Below, piece after piece: positions 28,749-37,171 of a DNA stretch of 64,000 bases. Numbering within the stretch: position 1 is the stretch's first letter; each line of letters opens with the position of its first letter. Location of the stretch: positions 30,016-94,015 of the forward strand of contig JADIYN010000029.1 in NCBI GenBank assembly GCA_016705335.1. Direction: 5' to 3'. This DNA is from Draconibacterium sp. (lineage in GTDB: Bacteria; Bacteroidota; Bacteroidia; Bacteroidales; Prolixibacteraceae). A program made the position numbers and the translations under genes. The notes under the pieces are model-generated. The model was not told where the DNA came from, made no database searches, and was given only the letters and a program-made list of their open reading frames with translations.

Positions 28749-28842
28749 TCACAATTTAATTGTTACACTCTGACCGGCGAAATTGCCATATGGCAAACCA
28801 ATTGTAATTTCGCTAAAGTCATTTAATTCGCTCCAAACCGCG

Positions 28843-29466
28843 CTATAATTTTCGCTTTGCATTTGAATTTTTGTTGATATGGAAAAATTGACCGTTTTCA
28901 ATTTCGTTGGACGAGAAATAGAATCGACCTAACTCCCGGTTCGGATCGGAAACAGAAATCTCAGTAATCTTTTCCCCATCCATTTTCAACATTATTATTC
29001 CCGGGTTATCGGAAACCAATGTCAAATTGTCTGAAATCTGAATGTGCCCGGCTTTATAAAAAACTACCTGGCAAATATTTAATGCTGTGTTTTTTACAGC
29101 CTGAATTTCGGGCGTATTCAATAAAATTACAACATTGTTTTTTGAAATGTTTTGTTCCATTTTTTCCACAGTAGTTGCCGGAATAACAATATATTCATAT
29201 GAAGCGTCGGATGGCCTTTCGACATGGTTTAGCCATAGTTTAAAAACGTCCATTTTAACTTCGTCTTTTGGCGAATCGTTTTGTTTATTTATTTTCCACC
29301 ATGAACCTGTTGTTTCCATGTTTCGAATATTTACCGAAGCAGGATTTGGAAATGCATACCCAATTCCATCCTGAAAAACCCAATCTACATTTTCGTATTC
29401 TTTTTCGCCCTTTGTAATTATCGTTTTTTTGTTTGTTGTAGAAACTGTTACGTCTGTTTTCAACAA
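28843..29466 (-). CDS. PL8 lyase, C-terminal part (after in-frame stop)
   Basis: The C-terminal beta-sandwich of a PL8 protein: WVFQDGIGYAFP, TGSWWKINKQNDSP and YEYIVIPATT, which are family hallmarks. It is in the same frame as the N-terminal part at 29668; homology continues through the bases between them (TDFVRAVTDGFYGAPAFDFQ and so on) with no shift. Confidence 0.82.
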   Translation of the reverse strand: MLKTDVTVSTTNKKTIITKGEKEYENVDWVFQDGIGYAFPNPASVNIRNMETTGSWWKINKQNDSPKDEVKMDVFKLWLNHVERPSDASYEYIVIPATTVEKMEQNISKNNVVILLNTPEIQAVKNTALNICQVVFYKAGHIQISDNLTLVSDNPGIIMLKMDGEKITEISVSDPNRELGRFYFSSNEIENGQFFHINKNSNAKRKL

Positions 29467-29667
29467 ACACTGGTTAAGTGTGGTTACAACCGGTAACTCA
29501 CCTCTGGCTGAAATTCCGGCACCCAGACAACCATAATCGTCTTCGAAAAAGAACCAGGCTTTTCGGGCACAAAGCGGGTCGTGCCGACTTTGAAAATCGA
29601 ATGCCGGAGCGCCATAAAAACCATCAGTAACAGCACGTACAAAATCTGTTAATCCTAATTTTTGAAT

Positions 29668-30996
29668 TTATTCAGGAGCCGGCAAAGCAGGTTTTTGCAT
29701 AATGGTTGTTCCGGGAATTTTCTGGTAATCAAAAACAGGAGCAATATCATAATATTCCACACCTGTCCTTGAAATATGGTTTGTGCCGTCTCCGCGGTGA
29801 TGGTTTAACAAACCCTCGCTGTTGTATGGCACTTCCATGTTGTAATTGCGGATTGAATACATTCTCACCGAAGCAAACCAATCAGGCCGCTGGTATGAAA
29901 AATGCTCTGTATTCCAGTAAAATGTTGCGTGTGAAAGTGTTGGTTTTTTGTCTGTTTTAATTATATCCGCTATTTCCTGAATTTCCGGGTTCCTGTAATT
30001 TGTTGAGAGTATAAGGTTTTCAGCCATTTTAGCATTGTAAACGCGCAACGCACCTGCACGACTGATGCTGCGATTCTTCGCTCCAAAATCGGGATATTTA
30101 CCGTAAACCGACATTTTGCAGATTCCATCGAGGAAATAGTCAACGAGCTGTTCCTTTTTTTCATCGGAAAAGGCAAATTGAGTACCGTAGGTATAAACAG
30201 CCCATTCCACAAAAGCATCGGCATAACCCGTTCCATAAGAAAGTGTGTTATTTACGCCATCAATCCGGTGATGAAAACTTTTGTCGAACTGAATTCCGCG
30301 ACCTTCGTACTTTTTAGTACTCAGTCCGCTTTCCATTTTGAAATAACTGTAACCGTATTTAGCCCCAATCCAATCAACTGATTTTATTTCACCTTCAATC
30401 ACTTTCAGCACTTCTGTAAATTGCGTGTAATCGCCAATAAACAGAAGATTTTTTGCTAAAATCCCTGCAATTTTTATGCGATCGCCACTGGGCCGGGCAC
30501 CAGATGCATTCAGGTTGGCACGGCCAATTATTGGTTGTGCCTTTTCAACCAAATCTTTGGGAAGTTCATCTCCAACCATTAACATAACTGCCACCAAATT
30601 TCCAGGTGTCCCAATTTGGTTGGGGTGCCAGTTTTCACAAAAATAGTCGTGGTCAACCCAGTTTTTAAGTGCCAATTCGATTACACTTTTTACTTTTTTG
30701 TTTTTGTAATATTTTGATGATTTGGTTTTATAAGCACGTGCCAGAACAACCATATTTTGCAAATGAATCTCGTTTTCAAATCCCTCGCGCGAAACATCTG
30801 CATAATTTATATCTTGCCACGTACCGTCGTCTTTAAAAGTGTTTATTAATGACTCTATTTTAGCATCGTCAACCGGTGAATTCATTACAGATTCAACCAC
30901 TCTTTTTTTTATGATTTCGATATCCGTTTGTGAATTCGCAGAAAGCGAAATGGTAAACGTTAACATTAAGAATAATACCAGTTTTAAGTTTTTCAT
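29668..30996 (-). CDS. PL8 polysaccharide lyase (hyaluronan/chondroitin lyase-like), N-terminal part
   Basis: Start MKNLKLVLFLMLTFTISLSANSQ (Sec signal; the upstream GTG at 31020 is less likely). The alpha/alpha toroid has NWHPNQIGTPGNLVAVML, HHRIDGVNNTLSYGTGYADAF and the arginine block GAKNRSISRAG that carries PL8 catalytic/binding residues. The frame meets TAA at 29670-29668 after PALPAPE, then continues open and homologous for 275 more codons. PL8 enzymes cleave hyaluronan, chondroitin or related uronate polymers. With the stop read as a sense codon the protein is about 717 residues, the usual family length. Confidence 0.84.
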   Translation of the reverse strand: MKNLKLVLFLMLTFTISLSANSQTDIEIIKKRVVESVMNSPVDDAKIESLINTFKDDGTWQDINYADVSREGFENEIHLQNMVVLARAYKTKSSKYYKNKKVKSVIELALKNWVDHDYFCENWHPNQIGTPGNLVAVMLMVGDELPKDLVEKAQPIIGRANLNASGARPSGDRIKIAGILAKNLLFIGDYTQFTEVLKVIEGEIKSVDWIGAKYGYSYFKMESGLSTKKYEGRGIQFDKSFHHRIDGVNNTLSYGTGYADAFVEWAVYTYGTQFAFSDEKKEQLVDYFLDGICKMSVYGKYPDFGAKNRSISRAGALRVYNAKMAENLILSTNYRNPEIQEIADIIKTDKKPTLSHATFYWNTEHFSYQRPDWFASVRMYSIRNYNMEVPYNSEGLLNHHRGDGTNHISRTGVEYYDIAPVFDYQKIPGTTIMQKPALPAPE

Positions 30997-31026
30997 TATC
31001 GTTATATTTTGTTTTAACACTATGTT

Positions 31027-32904
31027 TCAACAGTTTAACAAGAAATATCTGAAATAATCAATTTTCTGATAACCTAACTTTAATACCTCCTTTTTATCTT
31101 TCACAATCCAGGCAGGAATCTGAATTTCTATTCGTTTCAGATTTTCCATGGTTTTGTCGATTTCCATTGGTGGCGGGTCGAGTGAAATAATTGAAACTGA
31201 AATTCCTTCAGGTTCCAATATCGTCAATTTCAACTCTTTTCCATCCTGTTTTAAAACAGCCCCATTTTTTGTGGGCTGAACTTCTGCCTGTGTCATCAAT
31301 CCCCAGGTTATTGTTTTTGTGGAATCGTTGATTTCGAAACTGTCTTCAATCAGGACAGACTGGTTGCTTTCCTTTACAAATCTTCTTGATAACGATTTCA
31401 GATTATTACCATACAAAGGCGTCATATCAATGGTAACTTCAGGCGTTCCGGAATCCTTAAAACCGGTGATGGTAGCCTGCCCGTTTACCAAAAACCGGGC
31501 ATCATTTACGGTAATGGTGCTGTGGCCCTGGTTATTTTTGGTGAGAAGGGTCCAGCGTTCACCATACTGGGAATAGTCAGCCAATTTAAAGCCAATCCGG
31601 TTAAGTGGGTAGTATAACTGATTTCCAGGGTCGAGTACCCAACGAACATCATTGAGTTCAAACACAAAAGTTCCGGCATCCATATTGCCATGACTGATGC
31701 TGGCTTTTCCTCCTTTTACAGCAAGAAAATAATGGCTGGGGTCAGCGTTGTCACCACGAAAAACGGCAACCGGGTTAACGCCGTTGCCATGCCAGCTTAT
31801 TGGCAATTCACTCACTTTCTGTTGTGAATATTCCGAAATCCAAACCAAACCTGGTCCTGCAAATCGTCCGGCTTCTACAGGTTTTTCAAAAAAGTCTTTG
31901 TCGAAATACAGTCCATCTCCGGTTTTTGCAGCAAACCAGGCCCGCAATACAGAGTCATCGCCATCTTTTTTGTCCCAGGAATCGGCGAAATTGAAAAAAT
32001 AGCCTGATGGTGCGGACACATGCATAAAAAAATCAGCGCTTTCCATAAAACCCGGACTTTTGGAAATACCAAAATCGCTGCCCAAGGCAGTGGTAAGTGT
32101 ATTCGCTGCAACAACGGCATAGCTTGTTCCAAATCCCCAATAGGTTGGCCCTTCGGGATAAATTCCATCGGGTCCATATTCTTTCAGCGAGTTGGGTAGT
32201 TTATCAAGGGCTCGTGCAATGGTTTTTGCCGCCAGTTCAGGTTCAATATCAGCTACGACCAACGAAGCAGCCACCATTCCACCGTGACAAACCGAATTCC
32301 AGTTGTTGGAACTGTTTATCCAGTACATGCGTTCGCCACCTTCGTTGTAACTGGGTTTTATTCCTTTTTCGACAAGCGACTTTTTAGCCAACTGAATTGT
32401 ACTTTTTGGCAGAAATTCACCTGTCCAGTCGATGGCAAGGGCAACGGCAAACGACATTTCAGCCACATCGAGGAAATGCTGTGTATTCCAGTCTGCAAAA
32501 TTGCACACTGCCAACAATTCTCTATCAATTCGTTTCAGAATTTCAGGTTTCTTTTCCAATCGGTACACAATGCACAAAACACCCATTCGTTCCACCATTT
32601 CGCGCGATACGGCCAGCATGCGGAATCCTTCCAGTTCATGCTTCATTAACGGTTTTTCGAGAATCGAATCAGCTTGTTTTTTCAGATAACCAAAATAATT
32701 CTGAACCAGAATATCTGATTTCAGTTTTAACTTGATTTCCTTTTCAATTGTCGGGGTAAGAATTAGTTTTGGAGATTTTTTAGAAAGATTTGCCTTCAGA
32801 TAACCGGTTGTAATCGGGTTTTCAAGTTTTTGTGCGATAACGCTTAATGAATTCAGGGAAAAAGAAAAAATCAGGATAAACAGGTATTGGTTTAGCTTTT
32901 TCAT
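31027..32904 (-). CDS. Heparinase II/III-fold lyase, tandem paralogue 1 (intact)
   Basis: The only intact member of three neighbouring paralogues. Start MKKLNQYLFILIFSFSLNSLSVIAQ (signal); an ATG six codons earlier (32922) is an alternative. The mature protein opens PITTGYLKANLSKKSPKLIL. Toroid residues NSSNNWNSVCHGGMVAAS and GPDGIYPEGPTYWGFGTSY hold the active-site Asn and Tyr-rich lid; the sandwich has SHGNMDAGTFVFELNDVRW and LDPGNQ, with His and Asp of the metal site, then LLTKNNQGHSTITVND. Same family as the two upstream genes by repeated blocks. Cuts a uronate-containing glycan by beta-elimination. Confidence 0.88.
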   Translation of the reverse strand: MKKLNQYLFILIFSFSLNSLSVIAQKLENPITTGYLKANLSKKSPKLILTPTIEKEIKLKLKSDILVQNYFGYLKKQADSILEKPLMKHELEGFRMLAVSREMVERMGVLCIVYRLEKKPEILKRIDRELLAVCNFADWNTQHFLDVAEMSFAVALAIDWTGEFLPKSTIQLAKKSLVEKGIKPSYNEGGERMYWINSSNNWNSVCHGGMVAASLVVADIEPELAAKTIARALDKLPNSLKEYGPDGIYPEGPTYWGFGTSYAVVAANTLTTALGSDFGISKSPGFMESADFFMHVSAPSGYFFNFADSWDKKDGDDSVLRAWFAAKTGDGLYFDKDFFEKPVEAGRFAGPGLVWISEYSQQKVSELPISWHGNGVNPVAVFRGDNADPSHYFLAVKGGKASISHGNMDAGTFVFELNDVRWVLDPGNQLYYPLNRIGFKLADYSQYGERWTLLTKNNQGHSTITVNDARFLVNGQATITGFKDSGTPEVTIDMTPLYGNNLKSLSRRFVKESNQSVLIEDSFEINDSTKTITWGLMTQAEVQPTKNGAVLKQDGKELKLTILEPEGISVSIISLDPPPMEIDKTMENLKRIEIQIPAWIVKDKKEVLKLGYQKIDYFRYFLLNC

Positions 32905-32957
32905 ATTTGTAATTTTAATCATCTTTTTATTGTGCGGTGCTATGCCGGTTATTCTTT

Positions 32958-33100
32958 AATAAGGTAAATAAGTTTTGTTTTCCTGTGTTGACCTTTCTAC
33001 TAAGGTTGTGAACAAAAATAAGGTTTTTGAAAACAGAAAAACCTTATTTTCAATACATTAACCTTAGCAGAATAGCTATACATTTGATTTTTACCTTATT
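32958..33100. repeat. Nested palindrome between lyase paralogues 2 and 1
   Basis: Three inverted pairs share one centre near 33030: outer AATAAGGTAAA (32958-32968) with TTTACCTTATT (33090-33100), middle CTAAGGTT (33000-33007) with AACCTTAG (33060-33067), and inner AAAATAAGGTTTTT (33015-33028) with AAAAACCTTATTTT (33037-33050). The inner 14-bp hairpin followed by T could terminate transcription on either strand; the whole looks like a MITE-type element. Confidence 0.8.
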
Positions 33101-33167
33101 ACTTATTTGTCATATATTTTTCATTAATGTTTATTTTAAAATCAATAAGCGCTCAGCATTTTAAACA

Positions 33168-33929
33168 CTATTCGCCTGACAACCGAACTTTCAAATTCAT
33201 TTTCCCGTTCTCAACTGTCCACGCCGGAATGCGGATTTCAATGCGTTTCAGGTTTTCGATGGTTTTGTCGAAATACAATGGTGGCGGGTCGAGTGAAATT
33301 ACTGAAACCATGATTTCTGGATGTGAAAGATTTTCAAGTTTCAGGGTTTGCCCGTCCTGTCGTAAAACAGCGCCGCCTTTTACAAGCTGAACATCGGCCT
33401 GGGTAATCATTTGCCAGGTAATCCATTTTGTTTCTGCTGAAATTTCAATTTTATCTTCGATGAGTAATGAAGACTGACTATCTTTTACAAACCTGCGATG
33501 TGCACTTTTTAACTGTCCTTTAAATGCCGGTGTTAAATCTAGGATAGCTTCGGGTTGTACACACTCTTTGAAATCAATGATTTCGGCTTTGCCATCAACC
33601 ACGTGTAGTTGGTTATTAACTGAAAGTGTGCTGTGCCCAAAATTATTTTTGGTGAGCAGTTTCCAGCGATCGCAATCCTGACAGCGCGCCCACAAATCGA
33701 ATCCTGCGCGCTCGAGCAGACCATAACTTTGGTTGCCGGGGTCGATTGACCAGCGCACGCCATTCAATTCAAAAATAAACGAACCGCCATCCATGTTGCC
33801 GTGGTTTACTGTTCCGCGCCCACCTTTTCCGCCAAAATAAAATCCATTTGTGTTCTTTTCGCCACCGGTAAAAATAACCACTGGATTGGCGCCACCGCCT
33901 TTCCATGCAGTAGGAAGCGGAGTTGTCAC
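33168..33929 (-). CDS. Heparinase-fold lyase, tandem paralogue 2, C-terminal part
   Basis: Beta-sandwich of the paralogue: NHGNMDGGSFIFELNGVRWSIDPGNQSY, LLTKNNFGHSTLSVNN and LKRIEIRIPAWTVENGKMNLKVRLSGE at the end, aligning with paralogue 1 block by block. It joins the middle piece near 33985, where one A is lacking before FSRLAGAGLVWTAQF. Confidence 0.84.
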   Translation of the reverse strand: MTTPLPTAWKGGGANPVVIFTGGEKNTNGFYFGGKGGRGTVNHGNMDGGSFIFELNGVRWSIDPGNQSYGLLERAGFDLWARCQDCDRWKLLTKNNFGHSTLSVNNQLHVVDGKAEIIDFKECVQPEAILDLTPAFKGQLKSAHRRFVKDSQSSLLIEDKIEISAETKWITWQMITQADVQLVKGGAVLRQDGQTLKLENLSHPEIMVSVISLDPPPLYFDKTIENLKRIEIRIPAWTVENGKMNLKVRLSGE

Positions 33930-34612
33930 CTTTTCTGAAAACTGAGCTGTCCAAACAAGTCCGGCGCCTGCCAGTCTCGAAAAGTTTTTATTTCTTCAGG
34001 CTGAGTCAAAAAGTATTCTTCATCCAGAAAAGTTTTGTTCCCTGTTTTGGCTGCAAACCAGCTCAATGTGAATGTTCCGTAACCTTCGGCCTCTTCGTTG
34101 CAGTCGGCGTAACTGTATAATTTGTTTGAAGGCGAAACAGTAAGCATCGCATAAACGGCACTTTCCTTAAAACCAGGATAGTTTGCCAGACCAAAATCGG
34201 TACCAAAAGCGCTTTCAAAAATAGCAGCAGTAACCACCGAAAACTGTGTTCCGTAACCCCAGTAAATCGGACCTTCGGGATAAGCGCCATCGGGAGCATA
34301 TTCCCGCAGGGCGTTGTTCATGCCATCGATGGAGCGATGAATGGTTTTTGCAGCCAATTCAGGTTCCAGTTCAGCAACGGCAATCGAAGCTGCAATCATC
34401 CCGGCATTGCACACCTGGTTCCAGTTGTTTGTATTGTAAACCCACGAAGGTGTGCTTCCATCTGTGGGCCAGCTTGTTTTTATGCCTTTTTCAATTAGTG
34501 ATTTTTTGCCAATTCCAATGGTAGATTTTGGCAGATCGCCGGCAGTCCAGTCAATTGCCAATGCAATTGCCAACGACATTTCTCCACATCGAGAAAATGT
34601 TTTGGGTTCCAT
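33926..34612 (-). CDS. Heparinase-fold lyase, tandem paralogue 2, middle part
   Basis: Central toroid: YNTNNWNQVCNAGMIAAS and EYAPDGAYPEGPIYWGYGTQF, the same active-site blocks as paralogue 1. Real protein starts near MSLAIALAIDWTAG, at about 34585; the residues before are out of frame. Confidence 0.82.
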   Translation of the reverse strand: MEPKTFSRCGEMSLAIALAIDWTAGDLPKSTIGIGKKSLIEKGIKTSWPTDGSTPSWVYNTNNWNQVCNAGMIAASIAVAELEPELAAKTIHRSIDGMNNALREYAPDGAYPEGPIYWGYGTQFSVVTAAIFESAFGTDFGLANYPGFKESAVYAMLTVSPSNKLYSYADCNEEAEGYGTFTLSWFAAKTGNKTFLDEEYFLTQPEEIKTFRDWQAPDLFGQLSFQKR

Positions 34613-35076
34613 GAGGGAAAATTGCAGGCTGCAATCACTTCATCGTTCAGCCGTTCCAGCATTTGTTTGTCTTTGTCGATAAGGTAAACCATTGCCAGCA
34701 TGTTCACACGGAACAAAAAATCGCGTGAAATGCCCAACTGGTTTTTTTGCGAAGTTGGATTTTCAGGAATATCGAGCGTAATCAAATTCTTTTTCAATAC
34801 TTCTTCAGCATTGTATTTTATGGCCTTGTAAATGTTTTGAACAATTGGATCGGACTTTAATTTTTCCTTTAGATTTTTTTCTATCTCCTTATTCAAAACC
34901 AATCGCGGTGACTGTTTTTGCAGGTTCCTTTTGAGCCAGGAAACTGTGATTGGATTTTGAAGTTTGTATTCGGAATTTTCCTGACTTTGCAGATAGTTAG
35001 TTAGACATAAAACGACAATCAATGTCAAAATGATTGTTCGGGTAAAATTCCTTTTTAGTAAATTCATTTTAATCAT
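34495..35076 (-). CDS. Heparinase-fold lyase, tandem paralogue 2, N-terminal part
   Basis: Signal region MNLLKRNFTRTIILTLIVVLCLTNYLQS (ATG at 35067; an ATG three codons earlier at 35076 also fits). Then PITVSWLKRNLQKQSPRLVL, matching the opening of paralogue 1. It stays in frame to WNPKHFLDV near 34590 and then shifts. Copy D of the hairpin repeat lies immediately upstream. Confidence 0.8.
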   Translation of the reverse strand: MIKMNLLKRNFTRTIILTLIVVLCLTNYLQSQENSEYKLQNPITVSWLKRNLQKQSPRLVLNKEIEKNLKEKLKSDPIVQNIYKAIKYNAEEVLKKNLITLDIPENPTSQKNQLGISRDFLFRVNMLAMVYLIDKDKQMLERLNDEVIAACNFPSWNPKHFLDVEKCRWQLHWQLTGLPAICQNLPLELAKNH

Positions 35077-35085
35077 TTTATCAGT

Positions 35086-35206
35086 TTGCGGCTCATGCAA
35101 GTATAGCTCTTTTTTTAAGCGGGCTTGAATGAGCCTTGTTTTCTTTCATTTTTTCGATCCCCGGCTTAAAAGCCGGGGTTAATCAAATTTAACTCTTTCA
35201 GAGTTT
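35086..35206. repeat. Three-hairpin intergenic repeat, copy D (short)
   Basis: GCGGCTCATGC (35088) with GAATGAGCC, stem CCCCGGCTTAAAAGCCGGGG (35159-35178) and AACTCTTTCAGAGTT (35191-35205). One compensated-type change in the stem loop relative to copies A-C. It sits between lyase paralogues 3 and 2. Confidence 0.88.
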
Positions 35207-35283
35207 TTCCAGACATCTGACAGTTTTTTTCAATCAACAGTTTATAAAAAATGGTTTTAAACCTGGATTAGTTAAATCACAAT

Positions 35284-35376
35284 TCAATTACCTGATAATC
35301 TAATCTTAACATTTGTTTTACCACCCTGAATTGTTTAGGCCGGAATACGGATTTCAATGCGTTTTAAGCCTTCCAT
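35284..35376 (-). pseudogene. Stranded 3' end of lyase paralogue 3
   Basis: After the stop at 35379-35377 the same frame reads MEGLKRIEIRIPA, then TAA (35337-35335), then GGKTNVKIRLSGN and the natural-looking TGA at 35286-35284. These match LKRIEIRIPAWTVENGKMN-type ends of paralogue 2, so two nonsense codons cut off about 30 conserved residues. Confidence 0.75.
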
Positions 35377-36273
35377 CTACCTGTCAAGTTTTAATGGGGC
35401 AGGATAAAGTGAAACCACCGACAATTGCAACTCAGGATGTGAAAGGTTTTCAAGTTTCAGCGTTCTGCCGTCCTGTTTCAAAATTGCACCACCTTTAACG
35501 ATTTCAACATCAGCAGTTGTCATCATTTGCCAGGTAATCAATTTTGTATTTTCGTTTGTTTCGAAATTATCTTCAATCACGATGGAAGTTGGGCTGTCCT
35601 TTAAAAATTTCCGCTTTGCACTTTTTATTTTATCGCGATAAACTGCTGTTAAATCGAAGGTTGCTTCCGGACTGTTTCCATCCTTAAAATTGAGGAGCGG
35701 AGCAAAACCGTTATTGAAAAACAAAGAATCGTTTACAGTTACCGTGCTGTGACCGTAATTGTTTTTAGTGAGTAAAGTCCAGCGTTGACAAGACTGGCAA
35801 CTTCCCCATAAATCAAAACCTGTTTTTTCAAGATCGTGATATCCCTGGTTTCCGGGATCGATACTCCAGCGCACACCATTTAATTCGAAAATAAACGAAC
35901 CGGCATCCATATTTCCATGGCTTGTTGTGGCACGTCCACCTTTTCCGCCGAAATAGTAACTGTGCGGGTCGTTTTCATCACCTTTAAAAACTACAATCGG
36001 ATTTGAACCATCTCCTTTCCAGACAGTTGGCATTTTTACATCGGCTTTTTCTTCAAATTGTGAAACCCAAACCAATCCGGCGCCTGCCAATCTCGAAAGT
36101 TCATCGTCGTTATTTGCAGGACTTAAAAAGCGTTCTTTTTCGAAGAATTCTTTGTTCCCGGTTTTTGTGGCAAACCAGGCGAGAATTACATCACCGCTTT
36201 CGCTGCGTTTGTCGCCACAATCGGCAAAATTAAAGTACCAGCCCGATGGCGTATTCATTAAATACCTGTACAC
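35377..36273 (-). CDS. Heparinase-fold lyase, tandem paralogue 3, C-terminal part
   Basis: Sandwich half: SHGNMDAGSFIFELNGVRWS, DPGNQGYHDLEKTGFDLW and LLTKNNYGHSTVTVND, closest to paralogue 2. It ends LDR with TAG where the paralogues continue (see 35284-35376). It joins the N-terminal part near 36265, where one base is missing before SAVYRYLMNTPSGW. Confidence 0.84.
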   Translation of the reverse strand: MYRYLMNTPSGWYFNFADCGDKRSESGDVILAWFATKTGNKEFFEKERFLSPANNDDELSRLAGAGLVWVSQFEEKADVKMPTVWKGDGSNPIVVFKGDENDPHSYYFGGKGGRATTSHGNMDAGSFIFELNGVRWSIDPGNQGYHDLEKTGFDLWGSCQSCQRWTLLTKNNYGHSTVTVNDSLFFNNGFAPLLNFKDGNSPEATFDLTAVYRDKIKSAKRKFLKDSPTSIVIEDNFETNENTKLITWQMMTTADVEIVKGGAILKQDGRTLKLENLSHPELQLSVVSLYPAPLKLDR

Positions 36274-37151
36274 CGCGCTCTTTTAAATGCGGGGTAGTCT
36301 GCTATTCCAAAATCGGTTCCGAAAGCGCTTTCAAGCATAGCTGAAGTTACAACCGAAAAACTTGTTCCGTAACCCCAATACGTTGAACCTTCGGGATAAA
36401 CGCCGTCGGGACTGTATTGTATTAAAGCTGAAGTCATTCCATCCAAAGCGCGGCTGATTGTTTTAGCAGCCAGTTCCGGATCTTTTTCGGCAATGGCGAT
36501 GGATGCGGCAATCATTCCACCGTTACAAACCTGGTTCCAGTTGTTATGGCCGAAAGCCCATCCGGGTTGACTACCGTTTTCGGGCCAGCTGGGTTTAATG
36601 CCTTTTTCGATTAAAGCAGTTTTTGCCAGTTCAATTGTTGATTTTGGAAGTTTGCCGGCTGTCCAGTCGAGTGCAAAAGCCACTGCCATCGACATTTCGG
36701 CAACATCGAGGTAATGCGATGGATTCCAGTCGGAGAAATTACAAACCGCGAGAACTTCATCGTTTATGCGGGCCAGAATTTTTGGGTCTTTTTCAATCCT
36801 GTAAACCATCCCCAAAATGTTTATCCGGTAAAGCATTTCGCGTGAAACGCCCAACAAACGACGGCCTTCCAATTTTCGTTCGAGCAGTGGTTCTTTTTGA
36901 ATTTCAACCGAATTTGCCAGAATGACTTTGTACAGATTTTGAGTAACCGCATCAGTTTGTAGTTTCTTTTTCAATCCCTTTTCAATGGTTGAATTGAGAA
37001 CTAATCTTGGCTGAGATTTTAAAAGATTCTTTTTCAGGTATTGCACTGAAATTGGGTTTTCGAGCTTTGGGATTTCGTTTTCCTGAGCTTTTGCCGGAAA
37101 CAGAATTACCAAACAAAGCAGACTGATGATTAAACTAATTTTTGTTTTCAT
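36258..37151 (-). CDS. Heparinase-fold lyase, tandem paralogue 3, N-terminal part
   Basis: Signal MKTKISLIISLLCLVILFPAKAQ, then NPISVQYLKKNLLKSQPRLVL and the toroid blocks WNPSHYLDVAEMSMAVAFALDWTAGKLP, HNNWNQVCNGGMIAAS and YSPDGVYPEGSTYWGYGTSF. The order and spacing equal those of paralogues 1 and 2, showing a tandem triplication. It is about 20 bases downstream of the PL12-like gene, so in one transcript. Confidence 0.85.
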   Translation of the reverse strand: MKTKISLIISLLCLVILFPAKAQENEIPKLENPISVQYLKKNLLKSQPRLVLNSTIEKGLKKKLQTDAVTQNLYKVILANSVEIQKEPLLERKLEGRRLLGVSREMLYRINILGMVYRIEKDPKILARINDEVLAVCNFSDWNPSHYLDVAEMSMAVAFALDWTAGKLPKSTIELAKTALIEKGIKPSWPENGSQPGWAFGHNNWNQVCNGGMIAASIAIAEKDPELAAKTISRALDGMTSALIQYSPDGVYPEGSTYWGYGTSFSVVTSAMLESAFGTDFGIADYPAFKRARCTGI

Positions 37152-37171
37152 TTTAGATGGATTTAGATTTT

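Noticed and set aside
28843..31020. Recoding of TAA as a sense codon in this organism
   Set aside because: Intact genes such as susD, buk and the GNAT synthetase end in ordinary stops at the expected family length, and TAA occurs as a normal terminator throughout.
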